Source of the DNA: an uncultured Tolumonas sp.
Lineage (GTDB): Bacteria; Pseudomonadota; Gammaproteobacteria; Enterobacterales; Aeromonadaceae
DNA: 64,000 bases
Assembly (NCBI RefSeq): GCF_963678185.1
Contig: NZ_OY782757.1
Location: forward strand, 372,001-436,000
Reading direction: 5' to 3'
The notes under the pieces were generated by a model. The model saw only the letters and a program-made list of their open reading frames with translations, did not search any database and was not told where the DNA came from. Shown piece by piece: positions 57,240 to 64,000 of the stretch. Position 1 is the stretch's first letter. Every line of letters starts with the position of its first letter. A program made the translations under genes and the position numbers.

Positions 57240-57414
57240 TCACTACCTCCTGAATTGACCGTAAAATTATACTTCGGTGTGATTTGAAACAATCTGTTTT
57301 CACTGAAACAACAAAAAAGCGATTTTTATCGTCCTTTGATGACATTATTATTTCCTTGTCCATATCGTTATTTCAATCAAATTATCGTTTAAATAATAGT
57401 TGTGAGGGGTTTAT

Positions 57415-57798
57415 ATGACTGGTTTTGTAAAATCTGAATTAGGTGGAATTTCAAAAATTGGAAGAGAAACACTGAATTCAATGCTGAAGCTTAGTGGCGC
57501 AGAAGTTTCAATCAATAATTTGCCTGCTGGTGTCAGTGTGCCTTTTGTTCATGCACATAAAGAAAATGAAGAAGTCTATATCGTTTTGAGTGGTAATGGT
57601 GTTATTTATCTAAATGGCGATGAAGTTGAAATTACGGAAGGCTCTGTATTGAAAGTAGAACCAAGCGTTGCTCGCTGTATTAAAGCAGCGACTGATAGTG
57701 CGCTGAGTTTTATTTGCATTCAGTCAAAAGCGAATAGTTTAACTCAATTTACTGAAACAGATGGTTTCCCTGTTGAAGTGAAACCAAGCTGGTTTTAA
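57415..57798 (+). CDS. Single-domain cupin protein
   Basis: A 127-residue cupin. The metal-binding first motif is seen as PFVHAHKENEEVYIVLSG (His, His, Glu), with the second motif in the LKVEPSVARCIKAATDS region, where the last His is replaced by Arg. Function is unknown; such proteins may be small isomerases, dioxygenases or sensors. GAGGGG lies about 5 bases before the start. It is 21 bases upstream of a concanavalin-fold protein gene. Confidence 0.82.
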   Translation: MTGFVKSELGGISKIGRETLNSMLKLSGAEVSINNLPAGVSVPFVHAHKENEEVYIVLSGNGVIYLNGDEVEITEGSVLKVEPSVARCIKAATDSALSFICIQSKANSLTQFTETDGFPVEVKPSWF

Positions 57799-57819
57799 AG
57801 CAAATGAGAGCGTTATTTT

Positions 57820-58452
57820 ATGACAGAAAAGACAATTCACATAAATTTAGAGTCTGTGGCTGCGGGAATTGGTATTGTTCCGAATCCAAATCTGGATTTG
57901 ACATGGTGCGCAGATAAAAATGGTATGACCGCTTTGAAAGTTACCCCTAAGAAAAAGGCGCATGACTTTAAGGATAAGTGGGTATTACTTTTTGATTCGA
58001 TTAAGTTTGAGCAAGCTATCATTGAGTTTGACGCGCTTGGACAAAGCGAACCACCGCAAAGTAACTTTTTGGGGATCGCCTTTCATGCAACAGATGATAA
58101 GACTCATGATGCAGTATACTATCGGCCATTCAACTTCAAAGCTGAAGATCCGACCAGAAAGATTCATGCCGTACAGTATGTTTCGCATCCGGAATATCCA
58201 TGGTTTGATTTACGTCGTGATATGACAGATCAATTTGAAAAAGCGGTGATACCTTCGCCGGATGGAGACTCATGGTTTCATGCCAAAATTGAAATCACGC
58301 AACCAGAGATTCGAGCCTACATCGGAGACTCTGAAGTGCCAAGTCTTGTTGTGAATGAACTTATTCCACGTAAAGAAAAAGGGTTCGGTTTATGGTGTGG
58401 CCCTGGTGTAGGCGGCTATTTTTCAAACATTAAAATTATAATTATTAAATAA
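57820..58452 (+). CDS. Concanavalin-like (DUF1080/LamG-type) protein
   Basis: A 210-residue protein with a jelly-roll pattern of the kind seen in 3-keto-disaccharide hydrolase and LamG domains: alternating strands, FLGIAFHATDD, AVYYRPFNF, and a final GFGLWCGPGVGGYFSNI. No signal peptide is present, so it is cytoplasmic. It probably binds or acts on a carbohydrate, but catalysis is not shown. It lies just after the cupin gene and likely shares its transcript. Confidence 0.62.
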   Translation: MTEKTIHINLESVAAGIGIVPNPNLDLTWCADKNGMTALKVTPKKKAHDFKDKWVLLFDSIKFEQAIIEFDALGQSEPPQSNFLGIAFHATDDKTHDAVYYRPFNFKAEDPTRKIHAVQYVSHPEYPWFDLRRDMTDQFEKAVIPSPDGDSWFHAKIEITQPEIRAYIGDSEVPSLVVNELIPRKEKGFGLWCGPGVGGYFSNIKIIIIK

Positions 58453-58807
58453 AACTAGAATCAGCCTTGCTAAGTCGGGTGTCTTGGTATTGAAATGAAC
58501 TAACTAATAAAAACACTTACTATTGGTGTTATTTATGTTGCAGCAACATCTAATATTATAAAGCCTTATCAATTAACTTTACGGTTAATAAAAATGATAG
58601 GCTACATTTTATATATTTAAAATGTAGCCTATTTGCATCAATATTAAATTATTTTAAGTGCGTCATCTACTTTATTCCGTTTTTTCTGAAGCTACTTTCT
58701 TTTTCGGCCTTACCAGTAGCAATTAGAATGACCTATCTTGTTGCTCACTTGATAGCGTATTGGTTGTATGTAAATTACTATTCCATTTTGTATTTGGCAT
58801 TACTTTT
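58453..58807. other. Intergenic region with strong terminator at 58597-58635
   Basis: About 355 bases without a gene. At 58597-58632 a perfect 15-bp inverted repeat (ATAGGCTACATTTTA and its complement) spans a 6-base loop. It ends the cupin/concanavalin unit and can also act on the minus strand. Nothing else is recognised. Confidence 0.7.
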
Positions 58808-59211
58808 TCACTGGAGTTTTTTATTAAATGCATACTTTGAGATCTGCCATTTTTGTTGGTTTTCTTTATGCAGAATAAATAATTCATTATTTTATTCTGG
58901 TGCGATTAGATTTTTCCCATTCAATATCTTAATATCGCCAGTTGATGTTGTTCTGACTAATGCCCAATCATTAGATAGCTTGGAAACCTCATTAAATTTG
59001 AATTTGATATTTAACTTAATAGTGGCAAAAATGTTTTTGTATGCTGTTTTGATTTCATTTCGCTCAGCCGATGGAAAGCTGTCGGGCGCTATTAATACGC
59101 CATCTTTGGTAAAGGAATTTACAACATCATCCGTATTGGATTGATTAAGTGCTGATTCATATTGTGTGATTGCGTTTTTTACATCTTTCTCGAAATTAAT
59201 GTAAAAGCCTT
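58808..59211 (-). pseudogene. SnoaL-like (SgcJ/EcaC) gene with internal stop
   Basis: The minus strand reads INFEKDVKNAITQYESALNQ, GVLIAPDSFPSA, ATIKLNIKFKFNEVSKLSND, WALVRTTSTGDIKI and LIAPE, then TAA (58892-58894), then continues in frame NNELFILHKENQQKWQISKY to a stop at 58808. This is the full C-terminal half of an NTF2/SnoaL-like protein with one nonsense codon. No start codon is visible: the frame runs up against the stop of the MFS gene, so the 5' end is also missing. Confidence 0.85.
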
Positions 59212-59212
59212 T

Positions 59213-60418
59213 TTAAATATAGTTTTTAACGGCCAACCAGGTCAATGTGGCAAGGATTGTACTAATTAAAATAATGAATCCTGAGGTGACAAAGGTATTT
59301 CCAATACCAACCAGTGGTGAGATGATCCCTCCCACTAATATAGGAAAGAAACCAGCCATTGCTGAAGCACTCCCCGCATACTGCCGTCCCATTGCTATGG
59401 CGAGACTTGAAACCCCAGGCGCTAATATCCCGTAATTAAAACCGTAAGCAAATAGACAAAATTCGATCAACCAAAAGCTGCCATCTGTTAGTACAAGAAC
59501 ATAGAGCAACAGGCCCACCAGTACGCCACCAATCACGCCAATTTTAATTCCGATCTTTTGGGGAATTTTCCCGGCAATATGTGCTCCAATTGTGAAACCA
59601 GCGGCATTTAATGCAAAATAAAGGCTGAACACCATTGAACTGAACTGATAATGTTCTTGAAAAATAAAGGGTGATGCTGCGATATAGGCGATAAGTCCGG
59701 CAGTCATAAATGACAAAATACCGACCAGTAACATAAACGGTTTGTTCTTGACTATGGCCAGATAGTTCAGATAAGAAGACAGGAGCTTTCCTTGATGCTT
59801 TTTCGTATCACTTAATGATTCCTGAAAACGTAAACAAGCTAATAACAGCACTATTCCCAAGCCTGCTTGAAAGGCAAAAATTCCCCGCCAATCCGTTAAT
59901 TCCAACAACAGAGAACCAACAACGGGTGCGATGATCGGAGCAACACCGTTGACGCTCATGAGTAGTGCAAAGAAACGAGCCATTTCCGGGCCTTCATATA
60001 AATCGGCTGCTGTAGCTCGTGCAATGACGACACCTCCGGCGGAAGACATCCCCTGTAGAAAACGAAATGCAATCAATGTTTGCATATTGTCAGTCATCAC
60101 AATGCCGAACCCACTCACGGCAAAGATGCTAATACACAGTAGCAATGGTAATTTACGGCCAAATTTATCACTGACCGGCCCAATCATGAGCTGGCCCAGC
60201 GCAAGACCCACTATGCACGATGTCAGGCTTAACTGTACAGTTGGCATGCTGGTATTAAAATAAGTCACAACACTGGGTAAAGCGGGGAGATACAAATCCA
60301 TCACAAATGGACCAATGCCCGCTAAAACACCCAGAAACAAAACCAGAAAGAGGCGACTGTTCTTTCTTGTTGTATCTTGGCTGTTTTCAATGATTTCCCC
60401 TGATGTGTTCATGGTCAT
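59213..60418 (-). CDS. Bcr/CflA family MFS drug exporter
   Basis: A 401-residue 12-helix exporter with MDLYLPALPSVV, the GPVSDKFGRKLP loop, the FRFLQGMSSAGGVVIARATA motif and about 12 hydrophobic segments. A weak GAG precedes the start; ATG 60412 is an alternative. Its stop codon abuts the SnoaL-like remnant. It is a paralogue of the exporter at 52836. Confidence 0.9.
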   Translation of the reverse strand: MTMNTSGEIIENSQDTTRKNSRLFLVLFLGVLAGIGPFVMDLYLPALPSVVTYFNTSMPTVQLSLTSCIVGLALGQLMIGPVSDKFGRKLPLLLCISIFAVSGFGIVMTDNMQTLIAFRFLQGMSSAGGVVIARATAADLYEGPEMARFFALLMSVNGVAPIIAPVVGSLLLELTDWRGIFAFQAGLGIVLLLACLRFQESLSDTKKHQGKLLSSYLNYLAIVKNKPFMLLVGILSFMTAGLIAYIAASPFIFQEHYQFSSMVFSLYFALNAAGFTIGAHIAGKIPQKIGIKIGVIGGVLVGLLLYVLVLTDGSFWLIEFCLFAYGFNYGILAPGVSSLAIAMGRQYAGSASAMAGFFPILVGGIISPLVGIGNTFVTSGFIILISTILATLTWLAVKNYI

Positions 60419-60571
60419 TACTCGCTCAATAAATGTTCTTTCAATTTCACTTTATGTGTATACGTTCTGTTGATAAAGGGTGTTTTTGTTTCAACATTTA
60501 AAACAATTTGTTTTTAATTAATGGTGAGTCATTTGCTTCTTTTCGAAAAAACAAATGTGGTTGGAGAGCAA

Positions 60572-60606
60572 TTGGGTTAGCTGAATGATGAACGTTGCTA
60601 ACCCAA
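60572..60606. repeat. Hairpin with 10-bp arms
   Basis: TTGGGTTAGC (60572-60581) pairs with GCTAACCCAA (60597-60606) and is followed on the plus strand by CTTTTTG. It lies downstream of the OYE remnant and may have been its terminator or may serve the plus strand. Confidence 0.5.
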
Positions 60607-60630
60607 CTTTTTGTTTTAATTAGACTGGAT

Positions 60631-60787
60631 TTATTGCGCTTGTTGTTCTGCGTAAATAGGAAAATCAATATAATCGTGATTATCCCCACCATAAAAGACA
60701 GAACGAGGTGCTTCGGCTAAAGGCCAATTATTCTGCATTCGTGCTACTAAATCAGGGTTGGGAATGAAAGGTCGCCCAAAAGCGTTT
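60631..60787 (-). pseudogene. OYE/NemA-type reductase, C-terminal remnant
   Basis: The minus strand reads AFGRPFIPNPDLVARMQNNW, then FYGGDNHDYIDFP and IYAEQQAQ to a stop at 60631. This is the characteristic C-terminus of NemA-like Old Yellow Enzymes. The other 85-90 percent of the gene is absent. The remnant starts exactly where the methionine aminopeptidase gene ends, so the aminopeptidase cassette appears to have replaced the rest. Confidence 0.88.
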
Positions 60788-61559
60788 AATTACATTCATC
60801 TGCTCGTAAGGTTAAAACCTCATAACCATCAGCGGTCACTGCGATGGTATGTTCCCACTGAGCGGAAAGTTTTTTATCTCGGGTTACTACAGTCCAGCCA
60901 TCCCGTTTGAGTTTCACTTTCGCTTCACCTTGGTTGATCATGGGTTCAATGGTGAAAGTCATTCCTTCTTGGAGCACGATGCCTGAATGAGGTGTGCCAT
61001 AATGCAGTACGGCAGGTTCTTCATGCATCTCTTTGCCAATGCCATGGCCACAATATTCCCGTACTACCGAGTAATTATTAATCGCCGTAAATTTTTGTAT
61101 CGCATAGCCAATATCGCCCAGTGTTGCCCCTGGTTTTACGGCACGAATGCCTTGCCACATGGCCTCATAGGTTTTATCCACCAACCGCTTAGCCAAAGGG
61201 GAAACCTCACCCACCATATACATTTTACTGGAGTCTGCGATAAAGCCATTTTTTTCTAGCGTAATATCAACATTTACAATATCGCCAGATTTCAGAATAT
61301 GTGTTTCTGAAGGCATGCCATGACAAACCACTTCATTCACAGATGTATTAAGAACAAAGGGGAAATCATATTGTCCCTTACTGGCGGGGCGGGCATTGAG
61401 TGTATTGGTAATGAAATCTTCAACCAGATCATTGATTTTCATGGTCGAGATCCCCGGTTTTATAAATGGGTCAAGATAGGCAAATACCGAGGCTAAGAGG
61501 CGGCCAGACTCACGCATTAAATCAAGTTCATCACTGTTTTTAAGCACAATGTCATTCAT
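60786..61559 (-). CDS. map: Type I methionine aminopeptidase
   Basis: A 257-residue methionine aminopeptidase removing the initiator Met from new proteins. The metal ligands are in DITLEKNGFIAD (two Asp), CGHGIGKEMHE (His), FTIEPM (Glu) and WEHTIAV (Glu). The start at 61559 overlaps the ParD-like stop by 8 bases, with AGGTG 9 bases upstream. It is probably not the main housekeeping copy, which normally stands near rpsB. This one travels with a ParD-like antitoxin gene. Confidence 0.9.
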   Translation of the reverse strand: MNDIVLKNSDELDLMRESGRLLASVFAYLDPFIKPGISTMKINDLVEDFITNTLNARPASKGQYDFPFVLNTSVNEVVCHGMPSETHILKSGDIVNVDITLEKNGFIADSSKMYMVGEVSPLAKRLVDKTYEAMWQGIRAVKPGATLGDIGYAIQKFTAINNYSVVREYCGHGIGKEMHEEPAVLHYGTPHSGIVLQEGMTFTIEPMINQGEAKVKLKRDGWTVVTRDKKLSAQWEHTIAVTADGYEVLTLRADECN

Positions 61560-61758
61560 TGTTCGCATCACCTAACTTCACATCAGCCAGTCTTAACTGT
61601 TCACGTATAATTTCACTGTAAGTCATGGTTGGGTTGGTTTCCGCCAACATACCAATTTTGATCCAATACTCGGCTTGTGAGTTGATTGAACGGACCATTG
61701 CAGAACTGGCTTTGCGCAGCTCTTCGTGGAGTTCATCGCTAATTTTTACAATACCCAT
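61552..61758 (-). CDS. ParD-like antitoxin-family protein
   Basis: A 68-residue protein of the ParD_like family (GIVKISDELHEELRKASSAM, then RSINSQAEYWIKIG). This is a ribbon-helix-helix-type DNA-binding fold. The start ATG at 61758 was chosen because the sequence before it (to 61818) has no family resemblance. It overlaps the aminopeptidase gene by 8 bases. No ParE-type toxin is nearby, so it may instead regulate the aminopeptidase gene. Confidence 0.82.
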   Translation of the reverse strand: MGIVKISDELHEELRKASSAMVRSINSQAEYWIKIGMLAETNPTMTYSEIIREQLRLADVKLGDANNE

Positions 61759-62238
61759 AAAACACTTTAAACATATGAAACGTATATACATCATATATTC
61801 ATGTGTGTGAGATAACAAGAACGTATCAGCAGGGTATAAAAAGTCGCACTCGATTTGGGTGCGGAATAGAGGACTATTTAATTCTGGTCACATTGAGCAT
61901 ATAGCTGATGTAGTAGACAACTCAGTAACCTAATTGGTTGCGAGTGATAGAATCTTGATCAGACCGGTCAGTTTCTTCATCACATTTGAACATGTTTTTT
62001 AGAACCGAGCGCATGCACTCGAATAAGCCATAATTTCTGGACCCGCCTTGTTATTTTCATTCATATGCTGAGGCCATTTTTAGAAACAGACGCTTAAATG
62101 TTGGAGAATATTTAAAACAGCCATTTAGGTTAAGCTACCGAAAAACATGGGCTATTTTTCGCGGCAGTGGGCCGCAAGTGCGTTACAAAATGCATGGTTA
62201 TCACTTCAGCTAAGCTGGTAAATAGCGATGCATAGTAA
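61759..62238. other. Gap with no recognised gene
   Basis: About 480 bases between the ParD-like gene and the isochorismatase-type gene. It contains short palindromes (GACCGGTC near 61965, GCGGC/GCCGC near 62160) but no frame with family resemblance and no RNA I can name. Promoters for the flanking minus-strand genes should lie at its left edge. Confidence 0.4.
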
Positions 62239-62787
62239 TTAGTGGGTGCGGTTATTCATTTCTGCCAGCAATTCATGCGTCGTGATGACGACGACAGAGT
62301 CTCTTGGCGTGATGAGATTAGCCCAGCTCCAGTTATGGTGCTCAATAATTGATTTTGCATCCAAATGTGGGCGATCGGCGGTTGTATGGGCATCCGCAAT
62401 CGCAACGACATTAAAGTTATGGCTCACGGCGGAACGCAAGGTGGTGTCGACACAAAAATCGGTCGCACATCCAGTGATAATGATGCGTTCGGGTACCAAT
62501 GCTGCCAGCACTTGGTTTAATACTGTCTCATAAAAAGAGTCACAGATGGTTTTCTCAACAACGATATCAATGGGCTGTTTCTCTAATTCATCGAGGATGC
62601 TCCATCCTTCAGTATGCGGTGTTAAACCTTCTTCATCTTGGCCATTGTGTTGAATGAAGACAACTTTCCCCGCGTTATTCCGAATCGCTGTTGAGAGTTG
62701 ATTTATATTCGAGATAACGGTGCGGCTGTTATAGCGCGGCGTCTGGAACAGTGCTTTTTGCATATCAATAACGAGCAATACATCCAC
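62239..62787 (-). CDS. Isochorismatase-family cysteine hydrolase
   Basis: A protein of 182 residues. The catalytic triad of the family is visible: Asp in VIDMQKA, Lys in VEKTICDSF and Cys in GCATDFCVDTT, with the cis-peptide-like region before it. Family members hydrolyse amides or vinyl ethers such as nicotinamide, ureidoacrylate or isochorismate. I favour GTG 62787, which has AAGGGG about 9 bases upstream; the TTG at 62796 is too close to it. The substrate is not evident. Confidence 0.85.
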   Translation of the reverse strand: MDVLLVIDMQKALFQTPRYNSRTVISNINQLSTAIRNNAGKVVFIQHNGQDEEGLTPHTEGWSILDELEKQPIDIVVEKTICDSFYETVLNQVLAALVPERIIITGCATDFCVDTTLRSAVSHNFNVVAIADAHTTADRPHLDAKSIIEHHNWSWANLITPRDSVVVITTHELLAEMNNRTH

Positions 62788-62846
62788 AACGGTCAACCCC
62801 TTAATGAATAAAAACAGTTCAGAATACGCAATTTATATTATGTAAT

Positions 62847-63311
62847 TCAAACAAATGAGCGGGAGAGGGTTGCCGGATTACCGATGTAGGTACCTGGCGT
62901 GGTGATATCTTTCGTTACCACGGCGCCAGCGCCAATAACAGCGCCAGAACAGATCTTGACCGGCAAAATAGTCACATTAGAGCCGATGGTGACATGATCT
63001 GCGATGCTCGTTTTTCCCCAAGATTGCGGATCAGGATTGGGAACACCGGTTTTGAATAAATCATTGGCAAACATAACGCCATGTCCGATGAAGCAATCAT
63101 CGCCAATAGTGACAAATTCGCAGATAAAAGTATGCGATTGCACTTTGGTTCGTTTACCAATAACGACGTTTTTCTGGATTTCAACAAAGGGGCCAATAAA
63201 GGCATCATCACCAATCTGGCTGCCATATAAATTCACCGGCTCAATAATGGTGACATTACGACCAAACTGCATATTGTGAATACCGGATTGACGTACTATG
63301 GGTTCAGCCAT
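62847..63311 (-). CDS. Hexapeptide-repeat acyltransferase (LbetaH)
   Basis: A 154-residue left-handed beta-helix protein with recurring [LIV]-G-x4 hexapeptides (IGDDAFIGPFVEI, VIGKRTKV, TIGDDCFIGHGVMF, IGSNVTILP). It resembles WbbJ/WxcM-type sugar N- or O-acetyltransferases, with a catalytic His likely in FIGHGVMF. GGAG precedes the ATG by 7 bases. It lies between an isochorismatase-type gene and a NUDIX gene, all on the minus strand; no polysaccharide cluster is visible. Confidence 0.85.
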   Translation of the reverse strand: MAEPIVRQSGIHNMQFGRNVTIIEPVNLYGSQIGDDAFIGPFVEIQKNVVIGKRTKVQSHTFICEFVTIGDDCFIGHGVMFANDLFKTGVPNPDPQSWGKTSIADHVTIGSNVTILPVKICSGAVIGAGAVVTKDITTPGTYIGNPATLSRSFV

Positions 63312-63361
63312 TTTATGACTCCGTTGTTGTGTTCCGTTTCTTATATTCAGAATAGTTATTT

Positions 63362-64000
63362 TTAAGCTTGAGCAAAGAAGGTTTCCTGTTTTTTATGTGG
63401 CCCTTCATTACCAGCCAATTGCATCAGTGCTAACCCCGATGATTGAGCTAGTGACGCAACCATCTGCCGATTGAAGAGGGCATTTTTTTCATCATGAATG
63501 TATTCGGCAATTGAAACCCACTTTGCATCTGCGATCTCATCTGTATCCTGAATACAAATCTGTTCAGATAGCGGCGTTAACCGACATACAAAATACAGGT
63601 TGGACTTTCCAAACTGGAATGGATGTTTAGTGGTAAAACCGACGATTGATTCAAACGTTGCTGCAATCCCCGTTTCTTCCAATACTTCTCGGACTATCGC
63701 TGACTCAATGCGCTCACCCAATTCAATATGGCCGCCGGGTAATTTATAACCTTTCATTCCGTGTTCTTTGATCACTAAGATCTGCCGGTGTTGATTACAC
63801 ACGATCGCACCAGCGCCCAAAGTATGTGTCGGAATAAAAGGAACAAATGTGGTGGAAGGCGCTTTACGGATCAGGGTTAATTCTGATTCCAAGCAGTTAT
63901 GAAAAACAAAACCCAGATCAGTGGCGGGTTTGACCAAATGTGATTTTTCAATTGGTAGCGTCAACCAGATCAGATTTTTATTTTCAGTGACCGCAAAGTG
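63362..64000 (-). CDS. NUDIX hydrolase, 5' end outside window
   Basis: A NUDIX enzyme with the full Nudix box (GX5EX7REXXEEXG, from GGHIELGERIE) and an N-terminal extension of the NUDT6 type (EKSHLV, LGFVFHNCLESELTLIRK, THTLGAGAIV). It should hydrolyse nucleoside diphosphate-type compounds. The reading frame stays open to the window edge (HFAVTENKNLIW and beyond), so the start lies to the right of 64000 and the protein is longer than the 212 residues seen. Confidence 0.88.
   Translation of the reverse strand, partial: HFAVTENKNLIWLTLPIEKSHLVKPATDLGFVFHNCLESELTLIRKAPSTTFVPFIPTHTLGAGAIVCNQHRQILVIKEHGMKGYKLPGGHIELGERIESAIVREVLEETGIAATFESIVGFTTKHPFQFGKSNLYFVCRLTPLSEQICIQDTDEIADAKWVSIAEYIHDEKNALFNRQMVASLAQSSGLALMQLAGNEGPHKKQETFFAQA

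Noticed and set aside
58728-59144. Plus-strand open frame of 138 codons
   Set aside because: It is the complement of the clear SnoaL-like remnant on the minus strand; its hydrophobic residues are an artefact of the opposite strand.
61552-61758. A classical ParDE toxin-antitoxin pair
   Set aside because: No ParE-like reading frame is found next to it; the overlapping partner is a methionine aminopeptidase.

Overview
The window looks like a chromosomal stretch of a facultatively anaerobic gammaproteobacterium. Support comes from cellobiose-type PTS components, a LamB/BglH-like sugar porin, RhlE, Bcr/CflA pumps, an RND efflux system, moderate GC and CRP-like sites. An Aeromonadales member such as Tolumonas would fit the gene mix, but that is a guess from content and not a demonstrated placement. 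No rRNA, tRNA, CRISPR array, prophage or intact insertion sequence was seen.

Layout. (1) 1-5.2 kb: a 6-phospho-beta-glucosidase behind a CRP-like site and two LacI-type operators, the DEAD-box helicase RhlE, and a secreted tannase/feruloyl-esterase-family protein. (2) 5.2-11.9 kb, minus strand: a five-gene run of flavin reductase, FumR-like FAD reductase, two MFS transporters and a RibF-like FAD synthase whose riboflavin-kinase half looks degenerate. A decayed LysR regulator lies upstream. (3) 12-22.4 kb: a DUF3237 protein, then a glycoside locus made of PTS IIC, GH78 alpha-L-rhamnosidase, AraC regulator, LamB-type porin, exported alpha/beta-hydrolase, PTS IIB, PTS IIA and a GH1 6-phospho-beta-glucosidase. 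(4) 22.4-25.2 kb: a LysR regulator divergent from a second secreted tannase-family esterase. (5) 25.4-28.8 kb: an AraC_N regulator, an Old Yellow Enzyme, a limonene-epoxide-hydrolase-like protein and a YjbR-like protein. (6) 28.8-36.3 kb: IS3-type debris, then an RND tripartite efflux system with its TetR regulator and matching operator copies, and an SDR. (7) 36.4-40.5 kb: PadR, a 34-bp palindromic operator, an OFA-type MFS transporter and an FeS/FMN/FAD enoate-reductase-like enzyme. (8) 40.5-56.1 kb: small regulator-plus-oxidoreductase cassettes (SDRs, quinone oxidoreductase, alpha/beta-hydrolase, nitroreductase, NAD(P)H quinone reductase, aldo/keto reductase, Bcr/CflA pump) under TetR and LysR regulators, interspersed with broken genes. 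(9) 56.1-64 kb: a PA0069-type radical SAM protein, cupin and concanavalin-fold proteins, another Bcr/CflA pump, a ParD-like/methionine aminopeptidase pair, an isochorismatase-type hydrolase, a hexapeptide acyltransferase and a NUDIX hydrolase that runs off the end.

How it may fit together (inference). Exported esterases could release phenolic acids from plant esters. The PTS with rhamnosidase and phospho-glucosidases could take apart rhamnosylated beta-glucosides such as flavonoid rutinosides. Two separate alkene-reductase modules, each with an OFA-family transporter, could reduce the liberated unsaturated aromatic acids. PadR with a matching operator is the strongest hint that hydroxycinnamates are the signal. 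The efflux and stress-type oxidoreductase cassettes would handle toxicity.

The right half shows clear decay. Six gene remnants (two LysR, DUF1330, F420-reductase-like, SnoaL-like, OYE C-terminus) and an IS3 scar indicate repeated insertion and loss of small cassettes.
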